Positions 20,852-27,514 of a stretch of DNA of 27,514 nucleotides are shown here, in pieces. The position numbers and the translations under genes are program-made. The stretch spans positions 1 to 27,514 of the IMG/VR virus record IMGVR_UViG_3300034375_003349; one strand, 5' to 3'. Below the pieces are notes generated by a model that ran no database searches, had not been told where the DNA came from, and worked only from the letters and a program-made list of their open reading frames with translations. The stretch comes from a virus. How positions within the stretch are numbered: the stretch's first letter is position 1; every line of letters starts with the position of its first letter.

Positions 20852-22746
20852 GCACGTCTGCCGCTCGGTTGCATATCAATTCTTGTCGATCCAAGCCGCC
20901 ATTTGTAGCCTTTTTGGTCGGCAGCATTATTATCATCATCACTTTCAAACCGAAACGCTACCTGTCGCGCCCGGGTTCTTACATTGCTGAAGGTGCTTGT
21001 CGGGGTAACCTGACTGGTTGAGTCCGTTGTCAGGCTCTGCCCGGGATAGTCTCGGCTCTTCAGCACGATATTCATTGCAGGGTTCACGCTTACGCCGCTC
21101 TGAGTGACAAACTTCATATCTGGGATGATATTCTTGACAAAGGTAAACGAATCGCCAGAAGAGATATCCAAGTCCGCGCTCTCAATGTAGACATCAGTCA
21201 TTGCGTCTTGGTTGTCATCAAAGCCAGTCTCATGCTCAAAGACACACTGCTGAGAGCTGCTGGTTGCCGTGGCATAGGGCAAATCCTCGATGCCTGCGTC
21301 AAGCCATGCATAACGGGTCAGAGAACCAATTGACCAATGATTCTCCTCGTAGTTGTAAATCACGTAACGACTAATCTCGCCAGTGCCGTCCTGTAGGCTT
21401 GGATAGAAGAACCAGACCTCGCTAAACTCGGTATTCACACCCATATGGCACTTGAACGCTTGGTCTAGATCTAGATCCTCAAAGACATACTCTTGCACGG
21501 TGCATGGCAGTCTCTTGACTGAGCCGCTGTAGAAGTAAAAGCCCGTCTTGCTGGCATAAAATACGCCGTTTGGCGCATTGACGGCAGACTTCGGTGAGAG
21601 CAGGCCAGAACCTTCATTAATTAAATTAATAGCAAAGGTCAGTGGTGGCCCAATGAAATTCATGCTGTACAAGCTGGTGTCAGTAAAGATCAAGATCTCT
21701 TGGCGAGACTTGATGCCGCCAACGATGAAAGAGCCAGAGGATAATCGTAGAGATCCTGCCGTGTTGGTTGCTGTTGGCTCAAAGTCCAAGTCATTCTCTT
21801 GATCGGAAAATGCCACCAACATCGGATCAATCACGCCAGTCCTGCTGATACCTGATATTGGGTCTGCGCCCAGAACCACCAAATGACGGTCGGTTTCTGA
21901 GGTAATTACCTGCAAGGCGACGGTAGGCACCAAGTTGGCACCGCTAACCTGAGAAAGCTCTTGCGCCCTGATACTGGTTCCGCTGTTCTCAACCCATCGG
22001 TAGATCCCAGCGCCGCGAGGATTGATGATCAGGTTCTCGCCGTAATTGTCGTGCGTCCACAGCCTAAGCTGGTTTACTGAACTGATTGATGACGCAGAGC
22101 CAAATCCGCCTGCGCCCCAAGTACCAACGCCCCAGCCTGACGACTTTACGAAAGTATCTAGGCCTACGTTAATTTGATAAGCGCCAACCACGCTAGCGCC
22201 GCCGTTGCCGCTATCGGATGCGTTTGCGGTAACTGTTGCGCCAGAGGTATCCTTAGCAGTGATCTCGTAGGTGTTAGGGCTGGTAACCAGAGATATCTGA
22301 TACTCTTGGTTCAGAACCGTTGCAGTAACATTGCCGCCTAGAGATGCTGCGCCGCTAAAGGTAACAAAGTCATTGTTAACCGCGCCGTGAGCGGTGTCGG
22401 TCACCGTGATTGTGGATGAGCCGTTGGTTGCAGCAAAGGTAACATCGCCAGCAGATGTTGTCGCTCTGATAGGGGTTATATCGTAGTAGCTGTTGCCTTC
22501 TTCGATATAATACTTCCACGTAGAACCAACACCGAGGTAGCGCACACCCCCAAGACTAATCCAAGAGTGCAGCGCCCGACCCACGCCGAGGTAATAGTTG
22601 GTGCCCAGCTTTAGCCAGCCACCAACCTTCTCGACTCGGCCCTTTCTAAACCGAACGAGGTTACCATCTACCCAGCCGCCTTTTGCTGAATAATCAGTAC
22701 CTTCCTTGTCGATGCCGGGTTGAAAATCTAGTGTCTGTAGCGGCAT
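20848..22746 (-). CDS. Tail nozzle / packaged-DNA stabilisation-like protein
   Basis: A 632-residue beta-rich protein. The N-terminus (QPGIDKEGTDYSAKGGW, GNLVRFRKGRVEKVGGW) is characteristic of tail nozzle proteins of short-tailed phages, P22 gp10 or T7 gp12 type. Repeated strands (LVVLGADP, EILIFTDTSLYSM, GVFYASKTGFYFYSG) suggest a propeller. An inserted immunoglobulin-like section (about 105-185) carries TFSGAASL, LNQEYQISLV and NTYEITAKD. It would form the tail tip below the adaptors and hold DNA in. It precedes four ejection-type genes, as expected. Confidence 0.75.
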   Translation of the reverse strand: MPLQTLDFQPGIDKEGTDYSAKGGWVDGNLVRFRKGRVEKVGGWLKLGTNYYLGVGRALHSWISLGGVRYLGVGSTWKYYIEEGNSYYDITPIRATTSAGDVTFAATNGSSTITVTDTAHGAVNNDFVTFSGAASLGGNVTATVLNQEYQISLVTSPNTYEITAKDTSGATVTANASDSGNGGASVVGAYQINVGLDTFVKSSGWGVGTWGAGGFGSASSISSVNQLRLWTHDNYGENLIINPRGAGIYRWVENSGTSIRAQELSQVSGANLVPTVALQVITSETDRHLVVLGADPISGISRTGVIDPMLVAFSDQENDLDFEPTATNTAGSLRLSSGSFIVGGIKSRQEILIFTDTSLYSMNFIGPPLTFAINLINEGSGLLSPKSAVNAPNGVFYASKTGFYFYSGSVKRLPCTVQEYVFEDLDLDQAFKCHMGVNTEFSEVWFFYPSLQDGTGEISRYVIYNYEENHWSIGSLTRYAWLDAGIEDLPYATATSSSQQCVFEHETGFDDNQDAMTDVYIESADLDISSGDSFTFVKNIIPDMKFVTQSGVSVNPAMNIVLKSRDYPGQSLTTDSTSQVTPTSTFSNVRTRARQVAFRFESDDDNNAADQKGYKWRLGSTRIDMQPSGRRA

Positions 22747-22752
22747 GAGCCA

Positions 22753-23181
22753 TTACGCCAACCGTATGATCGCGCCGGTAGCCGTTGGGCTAGGGAAGAC
22801 GATGGTGAAGTCGCCAGCAGTGCTGGTCTTGTCGCCACCGAAGTCGATTACCGCGCAAGCCTTGTCCGACTGGGTGTCATTGTAGATCATACAGCCCCTC
22901 GCCGTGATTGTTGCCGTACCAAAAGTTTTGTCGGCAAAATCACACAGGGCGACCGTCCCGCTAGTGGTTGGGGTAACCGATGTTATGGTTCCACCGCCCG
23001 ACGTATAGTTTGTGCCACTAGCTTGGCCGGTTGTGGTAAAAGCCGTAGTCGCAGCGCCTAAAGTCGCGCTAGACGTGTAAAGCGCAAGCTTAAATGCGTC
23101 TCCGGTAGAGGCTGTAAAGTTATGTGTACCTACTAGCAACTCTTGCTTAAAGCTGGTAGGAATCGCACTGGTGATTGCCAT
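22753..23181 (-). CDS. Beta-rich head or neck structural protein
   Basis: A 142-residue protein, rich in T, S, A and G with alternating strands (NFTASTGDAFKLALYTSS, YTSGGGTITSV) and almost no lysine or arginine. Opening (TSFKQELLVGTHNF) and ending (FTIVFPSPTATGAIIRLA) are typical of small decoration-like proteins in marine phage virion operons. It may decorate the head or form part of the neck. There is no enzymatic motif. It lies six bases before the nozzle start. Confidence 0.55.
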   Translation of the reverse strand: MAITSAIPTSFKQELLVGTHNFTASTGDAFKLALYTSSATLGAATTAFTTTGQASGTNYTSGGGTITSVTPTTSGTVALCDFADKTFGTATITARGCMIYNDTQSDKACAVIDFGGDKTSTAGDFTIVFPSPTATGAIIRLA

Positions 23182-23182
23182 G

Positions 23183-23467
23183 TCAAAGCTCCTTGATTAT
23201 TTTTGCCATGTCTTCATGCCCTTGAGATGCTAATAAGCCTCTAATTGTTACACGGTCAGAAGCTACAGCGTTTTTCATACCCATCCATATTAAGGTATAA
23301 ACTTGATCTCGGAAAGCCTCCGCCTGCAAACGAATGTGAGGCGCTGCCTCTTCCGAAATACCTAGTATCTTTTTCGTTGTTTCTTTTGCCCAAAAATCCA
23401 CGTCATGGCCGCGATTGTCGGTGGTAGAAACCATTACCTGTCCTAACTGAAAATCTCCCTGCGACAT
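23183..23467 (-). CDS. 94-residue helical protein in the virion operon, unknown
   Basis: MSQGDFQLGQVMVSTTDN starts with a possible beta-hairpin, followed by helices (WAKETTKKILGISEEAAPH, LQAEAFRDQVYTLIWMGMKN). The C-terminus, VTIRGLLASQGHEDMAKIIKEL, looks like a helical hairpin. No family is assigned. Tight packing between the Rossmann-type gene and the decoration-like gene suggests it is made with virion proteins. It may be a minor head or assembly factor. Confidence 0.55.
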   Translation of the reverse strand: MSQGDFQLGQVMVSTTDNRGHDVDFWAKETTKKILGISEEAAPHIRLQAEAFRDQVYTLIWMGMKNAVASDRVTIRGLLASQGHEDMAKIIKEL

Positions 23468-23471
23468 ATGA

Positions 23472-24194
23472 CTACCCCTTGTACGGTTCTGGTGATGACG
23501 GCAACTCCACCGTCTCTAGATTGTGCTTCTTGACCATCTGAGCCAACTCAGACCGATCACAAACAACCCACTCACCCTCTGGGTTTGGCATTGCCACCTT
23601 TGGATTAGCCAGTCGGTGGTATCCATAAAGCCTCTCTTGAAGGGGCACGTTCTGGTCTAGCAACGACGACCTTGGGCTAACCCCAACCTTTATGCCAATG
23701 GCAATCATCTTGCATATCCAGAACTCTAAACATGCCCTGCCAGCTTCAGCAAAGTGCAAGTTATTCTTATAGCTAAAATCCATCCCAAACAGGTCAACAG
23801 AACCGACCTTGTTATACGCCGCAAAAGCCAGCGAGTAAGCAACCGTTGTGTTCATGTAAGCGCAACGCTGATCCTTGATGACCTCTTCTAGAGGGTACTC
23901 AACCAACGCCGGTACTCGGTCATCTAGCTCGCACGTATAAATCGGCTTTTCAAACTTCGGCAGTAGTTTTCTCATAACCTCCGTTTGGTTTCCCGCATCT
24001 TCGGTGTCAAGAAAACGGCTTGCCGGGTCAAGCATAAAGACCCTATCGCACTCAAAGACGGATAGGGCAGAGTTAATGACCCAGACCTCGTCCCACTCGA
24101 CGCTGTTTTCTTTTCCTATAACGTAATCGATCTGGCTTGCGCCCAAGCCTATAATCGCTACCTTTTTACCTTCTAACTCTTTTATTGGTTCCAA
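23472..24194 (-). CDS. Rossmann-fold protein, glycosyltransferase (DUF115/GT42)-like
   Basis: A 240-residue protein. The N-terminus carries a glycine-rich nucleotide-binding turn, KVAIIGLGASQIDYV (11-25). It continues VWVINSALSVFECDRVFMLD (38-56) and later TVAYSLAFAAYNKVGSVDLFGMDF (117-140). This order resembles bacterial DUF115/motility accessory proteins and GT42 sialyltransferases, where the final segment contacts a sugar nucleotide. A role in modifying surface sugar or a virion protein is inferred, not shown. It sits inside the neck operon, between adaptor and decoration-like genes, an unusual place for an enzyme. Similarity is from pattern alone, so the class is uncertain. Confidence 0.5.
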   Translation of the reverse strand: MEPIKELEGKKVAIIGLGASQIDYVIGKENSVEWDEVWVINSALSVFECDRVFMLDPASRFLDTEDAGNQTEVMRKLLPKFEKPIYTCELDDRVPALVEYPLEEVIKDQRCAYMNTTVAYSLAFAAYNKVGSVDLFGMDFSYKNNLHFAEAGRACLEFWICKMIAIGIKVGVSPRSSLLDQNVPLQERLYGYHRLANPKVAMPNPEGEWVVCDRSELAQMVKKHNLETVELPSSPEPYKG

Positions 24195-24845
24195 TTAGGT
24201 CACCCCTGTTCGTAATAAGTCATACCTGTACTCGTCTCGGGTTCCACGGCCTTCGCTAAGATTCTTCATCCTAGATATGCCTTCCTTGAAACGAGCCTCG
24301 AAGTTGGCTATTACGTCAGGAGCTTCCTTGAGAAACACAGCAGCCTCAACCAAGGTGCCGTACAGTAATGGATCAGGGTGATCCGTAGACAGAAGTGTCG
24401 TACCTGAATCACTGCCAGCCGTCAAAGACGCTGGTTTGTACAGGTAGTGCAGCTCTGCCGTGTAACCAGAATCTGGCACAGGCGACAGCTCAAATGCTGC
24501 CTCATCAAACAGAGAGTAATACTTTGGCCGACCAGTTGTCGTCGTGATCGGGCTGTATTCCTTGATGAATGATGGGTGCTTGAAATCCAGATAATGGTAC
24601 TTGTTATTGCCGTCAATGACCGCTAACGAAAACGGTGCGTAATAATCGCTCGGCGTAGCCAAGAACCGATTGCTCGCAGTCAACGTACCCTGCACGTTTT
24701 TTCTTTGCTCTGGGAGCTGAACCATCTTGAAGATTCGGCTTTCAGACTCCTGAATAAACGTGTTCAGGTTGTTGTTGAACGTGGTTTCATTAACCTGCAA
24801 GTAATCCTGCACGGTCGATTTAAGCGTTGCTAAAGTGAAGCTCAT
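24195..24845 (-). CDS. Tail adaptor (head-to-tail connector) protein
   Basis: A 216-residue protein. The N-terminal helical hairpin (LKSTVQDYLQVNETTFNNNL, FIQESESRIFKMVQLPEQRK) and the beta segment FLATPSDYYAPFSLAVIDG match adaptor proteins that bind under the portal in podovirus-like phages. A helical C-terminus (EAAVFLKEAPDVIANFEARF) follows. It would form a ring connecting portal to nozzle. It overlaps the upstream 107-residue gene by four bases and directly abuts the Rossmann-type gene. Confidence 0.7.
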   Translation of the reverse strand: MSFTLATLKSTVQDYLQVNETTFNNNLNTFIQESESRIFKMVQLPEQRKNVQGTLTASNRFLATPSDYYAPFSLAVIDGNNKYHYLDFKHPSFIKEYSPITTTTGRPKYYSLFDEAAFELSPVPDSGYTAELHYLYKPASLTAGSDSGTTLLSTDHPDPLLYGTLVEAAVFLKEAPDVIANFEARFKEGISRMKNLSEGRGTRDEYRYDLLRTGVT

Positions 24846-25165
24846 GACGTAGTTACCTCCACAGTACCAACACTACAGGTTATTCCAAAAGTTTGCAAAG
24901 TTGTGCCCAAAATTCCATCTCCCACATTGGTGTAGACGGTGAAAAAATTGTTATCGTTCCCATCAGCAGCTTGGTCTGGCCTTGTGATCTGCAATGCCTG
25001 CGGGTCAAAGGGCGCAGGCTTGGGCATAAGCTGCGGGTGTTTTGGTGACCATTGGTCTGGCCCAACTAAAAGGCCATCCCAAGTCATCTTCATATCTTTT
25101 AGGCGATAACGAAATCCTGATATGTCACAGATTCCGTATGCCCTCTTGTTCGACGCATAAGCCAT
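24842..25165 (-). CDS. Small virion protein with degenerate zinc-ribbon N-terminus
   Basis: A 107-residue protein. YGICDISGFRYRLKDMK and LLVGPDQWSPKHPQ resemble phage proteins in which these places read CDxCGF and VCPDC, four zinc ligands. Here only one cysteine of the four remains, so metal binding is doubtful. The C-terminal part is beta-rich (GTTLQTFGITCSVGTVEVTTS). It lies between two adaptor-type genes and is coupled to both (TAATG and ATGA overlaps), suggesting a neck role. The comparison with intact relatives is from memory. Confidence 0.6.
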   Translation of the reverse strand: MAYASNKRAYGICDISGFRYRLKDMKMTWDGLLVGPDQWSPKHPQLMPKPAPFDPQALQITRPDQAADGNDNNFFTVYTNVGDGILGTTLQTFGITCSVGTVEVTTS

Positions 25166-25860
25166 TATGCTATCGTGTAGCCACGTAAATCAGGGGCTAC
25201 CCTAAATGACGCTCTGTCTTCGTCTTGCGACAGTGCTCGCTGAAATTCTTCTTCGTACAACGCTTTGAGCATCTGTACCTTGTCAGGCGCTCGCTTCATG
25301 GCCAAGTAGTAAGCCAAACCTGCGGCTAGGCACGGATAAAACCGAAAAGGTATTTGCAGTGTATTCGCTCCAGCATCGGCATCATCCATACGGCTCAAGA
25401 CGTTAAGGTAAATGTCGTACTTAGAGTTCTGGTCAGGTGCAGGCCAAACCGTGATGGTCGGGCTAATCTGCTTGTCCACAAAATACTGGTTAGGCTTGCC
25501 CGTGCTGGATTTGACCGACATATTGGCGTATTCAGACCGAGACATGCGGGTCATCGGCACGTCTGTTGATACGCCTCCGATCGTTTCCCGAATAAAGACA
25601 TCAAGGACATCGATAGTCGCGGTTGGGGTGACTGCGTCAATGGTGTAGGAGGTGGTGTCTTTGACCATGGCCAAAGTTTTTTGATTGATCGTCCACTGGT
25701 TCAAGCCACGGTTGGCCCACTCTGCAAGCATCAGGTTCAAAGACCTGTTTGCGGTTTTCAAATCATAGCCCGTGCGAAGCTCCAAGCCACAACGCTCAAA
25801 CGCTTCTTCGACATAGTCTGCTACGTCTAATTCAAAATCTTTACTTCCGCTTACCGCCAT
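25165..25860 (-). CDS. P22 gp4-like tail accessory / head-completion protein
   Basis: ATG at 25860 (MAVSGSKDFELDVADYVEEA) is preferred over GTG at 25869 because GGGTGA precedes it at good spacing; length is then 231 residues. The helical start, AFERCGLELRTGYDLKTANR and LNLMLAEWANRGLNQW, is characteristic of gp4-type connector proteins. TVWPAPD and the terminal helices (FRFYPCLAAGLAYYLAMKR) also fit. It would bind the portal and seal the head after packaging. It overlaps the previous gene's end by 20 bases. Confidence 0.7.
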   Translation of the reverse strand: MAVSGSKDFELDVADYVEEAFERCGLELRTGYDLKTANRSLNLMLAEWANRGLNQWTINQKTLAMVKDTTSYTIDAVTPTATIDVLDVFIRETIGGVSTDVPMTRMSRSEYANMSVKSSTGKPNQYFVDKQISPTITVWPAPDQNSKYDIYLNVLSRMDDADAGANTLQIPFRFYPCLAAGLAYYLAMKRAPDKVQMLKALYEEEFQRALSQDEDRASFRVAPDLRGYTIA

Positions 25861-26539
25861 CTTCGTCACCCGCGTATAGGTTGTTAAAAACCTGATTTAC
25901 GTCAAGAGTATAGTCTAAATCACTTTTCGAGTAGTGGATATGCTGACTAGGCTTAAAGTCTGGGGCACCATCCCCAGCCTCAAACCAAGCAGGGTGCGTC
26001 ACCCGTACTCTGTTATTGGGTAAAGCAACGATGTTGCCCGTCCACTCACCAGCATCAAGCAACTCTAAAATATGGCTTTGCTTGTGTTGAGCTGGATCAT
26101 CCGCTATCTCATTTTCTGCATAATCCACTGTAAAATAATACTTTGCTGGATAAAATTCGCCATCGATCTTAGCAAGCCAAGGGCAAGGTGTGCAGCGGTC
26201 AAGCACGTAAGTAGCGTGATTATAAGAACTGCAATCCCAAGGTTGACAAGCCCAGACAGGCATTGCTTCAGGCCAATCGTCAAGTGGCGTGTCAGCGACC
26301 AAAGCCGTGATCGGCATCCTCGCCCACATTGCTCCTCCATGTACGTTTTGCTCGCTGTCATCGTCGTATGTTTCGGCCCCTGTAAAGATTACCTGAAACG
26401 ACAAGCATCGAGTTGGCATGGTCGTTACAGCAATCGCCATCGCGTGGATGAACTCACCATGATACTTCTCATGGTTATGCGTGTACTCCTTCCGCACCCA
26501 GCACTTAAAGTGAGGGATATTGCTCTGAAGGTAGGCCAC
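25841..26539 (-). CDS. Conserved marine-phage virion-operon protein, unknown
   Basis: A 232-residue protein with a recognisable opening, MAYLQSNIPHFKCWVRKEYT, that I associate with uncharacterised proteins of cyanophage- and pelagiphage-like genomes. Other conserved-looking parts are WARMPITALV, QPWDCSSYNHATYVLDRC and QHKQSHILELLDAGEW. Four of its cysteines fall in the middle (WACQPWDC, DRCTPC). No catalytic signature is clear. Its position just before the adaptors suggests a head or neck protein. It is joined to the upstream gene by a one-base overlap. Confidence 0.6.
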   Translation of the reverse strand: MAYLQSNIPHFKCWVRKEYTHNHEKYHGEFIHAMAIAVTTMPTRCLSFQVIFTGAETYDDDSEQNVHGGAMWARMPITALVADTPLDDWPEAMPVWACQPWDCSSYNHATYVLDRCTPCPWLAKIDGEFYPAKYYFTVDYAENEIADDPAQHKQSHILELLDAGEWTGNIVALPNNRVRVTHPAWFEAGDGAPDFKPSQHIHYSKSDLDYTLDVNQVFNNLYAGDEDGGKRK

Positions 26540-26904
26540 TATCTACGACCAAATAATCCCGTCTTTTTGGAAGATGGTTTTTTGATTCCACCTTTCGCTG
26601 CGCCTTTGGTCTTCATTGCGGCACCGCCTTTAGCGTAACCCTTGGTCTTCATTGCAGCTCCGCCCATATTCATCCCGGGAGGGGTTGCCTTATTCCGGCC
26701 TCGGCCTCTAGCACCCGCTCTCTTTCCGGGCTTGTAGCCGTACTGATCAGACAGGTCTTGAATAACGCTAGTAGGTTGCTTGGTTCCCTCTGCGCCTTGC
26801 ACTGAGTCGAGCAAATTTCTTTGCGCTCGGCTCAACGTAGATCGACGCTGTGCGCGTGTTTTCGGAGCACCACCAAGACTGTACCCTTTTGCCTTCATCT
26901 TCAT
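26539..26904 (-). CDS. Small basic protein with a 12-residue tandem repeat
   Basis: A 121-residue protein, very rich in K, R, G and A. Near the C-terminus GGAAMKTKGYAK is followed at once by GGAAMKTKGAAK and then GGIKKPSSK. The DNA shows this as a 36-bp period (TTGGTCTTCATTGC at 26606 and 26642 on the + strand). A central RNA/DNA-binding-like patch reads KRAGARGRGRNK. It ends KTGLFGRR, like the neighbouring gene. It may neutralise or organise DNA in the head. No family is recognised. Confidence 0.6.
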   Translation of the reverse strand: MKMKAKGYSLGGAPKTRAQRRSTLSRAQRNLLDSVQGAEGTKQPTSVIQDLSDQYGYKPGKRAGARGRGRNKATPPGMNMGGAAMKTKGYAKGGAAMKTKGAAKGGIKKPSSKKTGLFGRR

Positions 26905-27215
26905 TATCGCCTCCCAAATAAACCGGAATTACCGGGTTTCTTGTTAATTGATCCGCCGCGAGCGGCAAATGTTTTGACCATTGTAGGCTTTCCGCCAACA
27001 CCTTGTCTCTTAGATCTTTTTCGCGCCACTGCGCTTTTCTTCTGACTTTCCGTCATGCCTGCCGCTTTTGCCGCTGGAACGCACTTTGGGTATGACCTGC
27101 CACTTTTTTTTGATGCGCTTTTTCGGCCACATTGTTGGTATTTACCGTCTTTTTTTGGAGCGCCAATATCTACCCAATCTTCGCTAAACCATTTCTTTAG
27201 CCCAGTTCTAGCCAC
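26904..27215 (-). CDS. DUF5872-like basic cysteine-containing protein
   Basis: GTG at 27215 (reading MARTGLKKWFSEDWVDIG) fits the family start best; a longer frame to 27266 would run through the previous gene's end. The 103-residue protein shows the pattern KKWFSEDWVDIGAPKK, QQCGRKSASKK, SYPKCVPAAKAAGM and SAVARKRSK, which I associate with DUF5872, small lysine-rich proteins of cyanophage-like genomes. Two cysteines (QQCGR, PKCVP) could bind metal. It ends GNSGLFGRR. Function unknown. It overlaps the upstream gene by eight bases and lacks a strong ribosome binding site, suggesting translational coupling. Confidence 0.65.
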   Translation of the reverse strand: MARTGLKKWFSEDWVDIGAPKKDGKYQQCGRKSASKKSGRSYPKCVPAAKAAGMTESQKKSAVARKRSKRQGVGGKPTMVKTFAARGGSINKKPGNSGLFGRR

Positions 27216-27514
27216 GGGGCACTCGCGTCTTCTTTTGCTTTTTTGGCATGATAGCGCCACAGCCACGACCCTGAACCATCACCGTTCCGCCCATGTTCAT
27301 TTTCTTTGCCATACTCTTGGCGATAGCGGTGCCGCGCTTACGCTCGTAACGGCTTAGCTTGCCGTCATTATCAAGATCGCTTTTCTTCGGATCTAAGCTC
27401 ACGTCGCCGCCAGTAGCGCCTTTGTATTTTCCACCCATCCGCTTGTACTCCTGAACCATCCAGCCGTTTGCATATGCGCTCGGGTAAACATCAAACTTAG
27501 CCTTGGCCTTAGCC
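27208..27514 (-). CDS. Basic protein with an EF-hand loop (5' end beyond right edge)
   Basis: The frame is open to the right edge, giving at least 101 residues; an internal ATG at 27459 is not the likely start because AKFDVYPSAYANGWMVQEYK reads through it and resembles phage proteins with a 'KVYPSAYANAW' segment. A perfect 12-residue EF-hand loop, DLDNDGKLSRYE (27378-27343), follows; acidic residues at 1, 3, 5 and 12 and the glycine at 6 are all present. The C-terminus is basic (MPKKQKKTRVPRG). Calcium binding is predicted from the loop alone. It is the first visible gene of the leftward virion operon. Confidence 0.7.
   Translation of the reverse strand, partial: AKAKAKFDVYPSAYANGWMVQEYKRMGGKYKGATGGDVSLDPKKSDLDNDGKLSRYERKRGTAIAKSMAKKMNMGGTVMVQGRGCGAIMPKKQKKTRVPRG

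Noticed and set aside
1-27514. tRNA genes, CRISPR arrays, insertion sequences or an integrase
   Set aside because: I looked for TPsiC-like arms, regular spacer repeats, transposase or recombinase motifs and paired attachment-like repeats and saw none; a tRNA scan would be needed to be certain.

Overview
The window looks like part of a tailed-phage genome, most likely a short-tailed (podovirus-like) phage of a marine or other aquatic bacterium. The evidence is a nearly gapless leftward block of virion genes (27514 down to 12661). Its order recalls P22-type head-to-tail modules: small basic proteins, tail adaptors, a tail nozzle, then four large glycine-, alanine- or glutamine-rich ejection-type proteins. 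A compact replication block and a small-terminase gene lie further left. I see no integrase, excision gene, rRNA, tRNA, CRISPR array or insertion sequence. Both ends cut through genes, and portal, capsid and large terminase must lie outside the window. Host and taxon are inferred from protein style only.

Layout. 1-3431 (-): a very large protein, open at the left edge, with three tandem ADP-ribosyltransferase-like domains, preceded by a PD-(D/E)XK nuclease (3431-3841). 3842-4408: a noncoding region with a leftward terminator, interleaved inverted repeats, tandem repeats, a long-range stem and a G-quadruplex motif, directly downstream of the small terminase gene (4409-4936). 5089-5296: a noncoding region with TACCC/GGGTA repeats flanking a very AT-rich tract, a good candidate replication origin. 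It lies beside a TOPRIM-VirE primase-helicase gene (5297-7453, -). A short divergent promoter region (7454-7528) separates this from a rightward replication and recombination block: an SSB-like protein with a perfect bacterial SSB C-terminal tip, an HTH-DUF3310-like protein, a 35-residue membrane protein, a RecE-like exonuclease and a 75-residue protein.

9804-11363 (-) holds four small unknown genes. The three larger ones are punctuated by 6-7 bp GC-rich tetraloop hairpins that carry the stop codons or precede the ribosome binding sites. 11473-12687 holds a 2-oxoglutarate/Fe(II) oxygenase gene, divergent from a 58-residue ribbon-helix-helix regulator whose probable operator (two TATACAAT copies 10 bp apart) overlaps both promoters. 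The late virion block then runs leftward from the right edge to 12661 with TAATG and ATGA stop-start overlaps, implying one translationally coupled transcript.

Working together: the primase-helicase, SSB and exonuclease copy and recombine the genome; the small terminase selects it for packaging; the adaptor and nozzle proteins close the head; and the large glycine-zipper proteins probably leave the virion with the DNA. The most unusual elements are the triple ADP-ribosyltransferase protein with repeated hydrophobic-QEAEAG spacers, a short N-terminal peptide shared by adjacent ejection-type proteins, the hairpin-punctuated small operon and the highly structured region beside the terminase gene.
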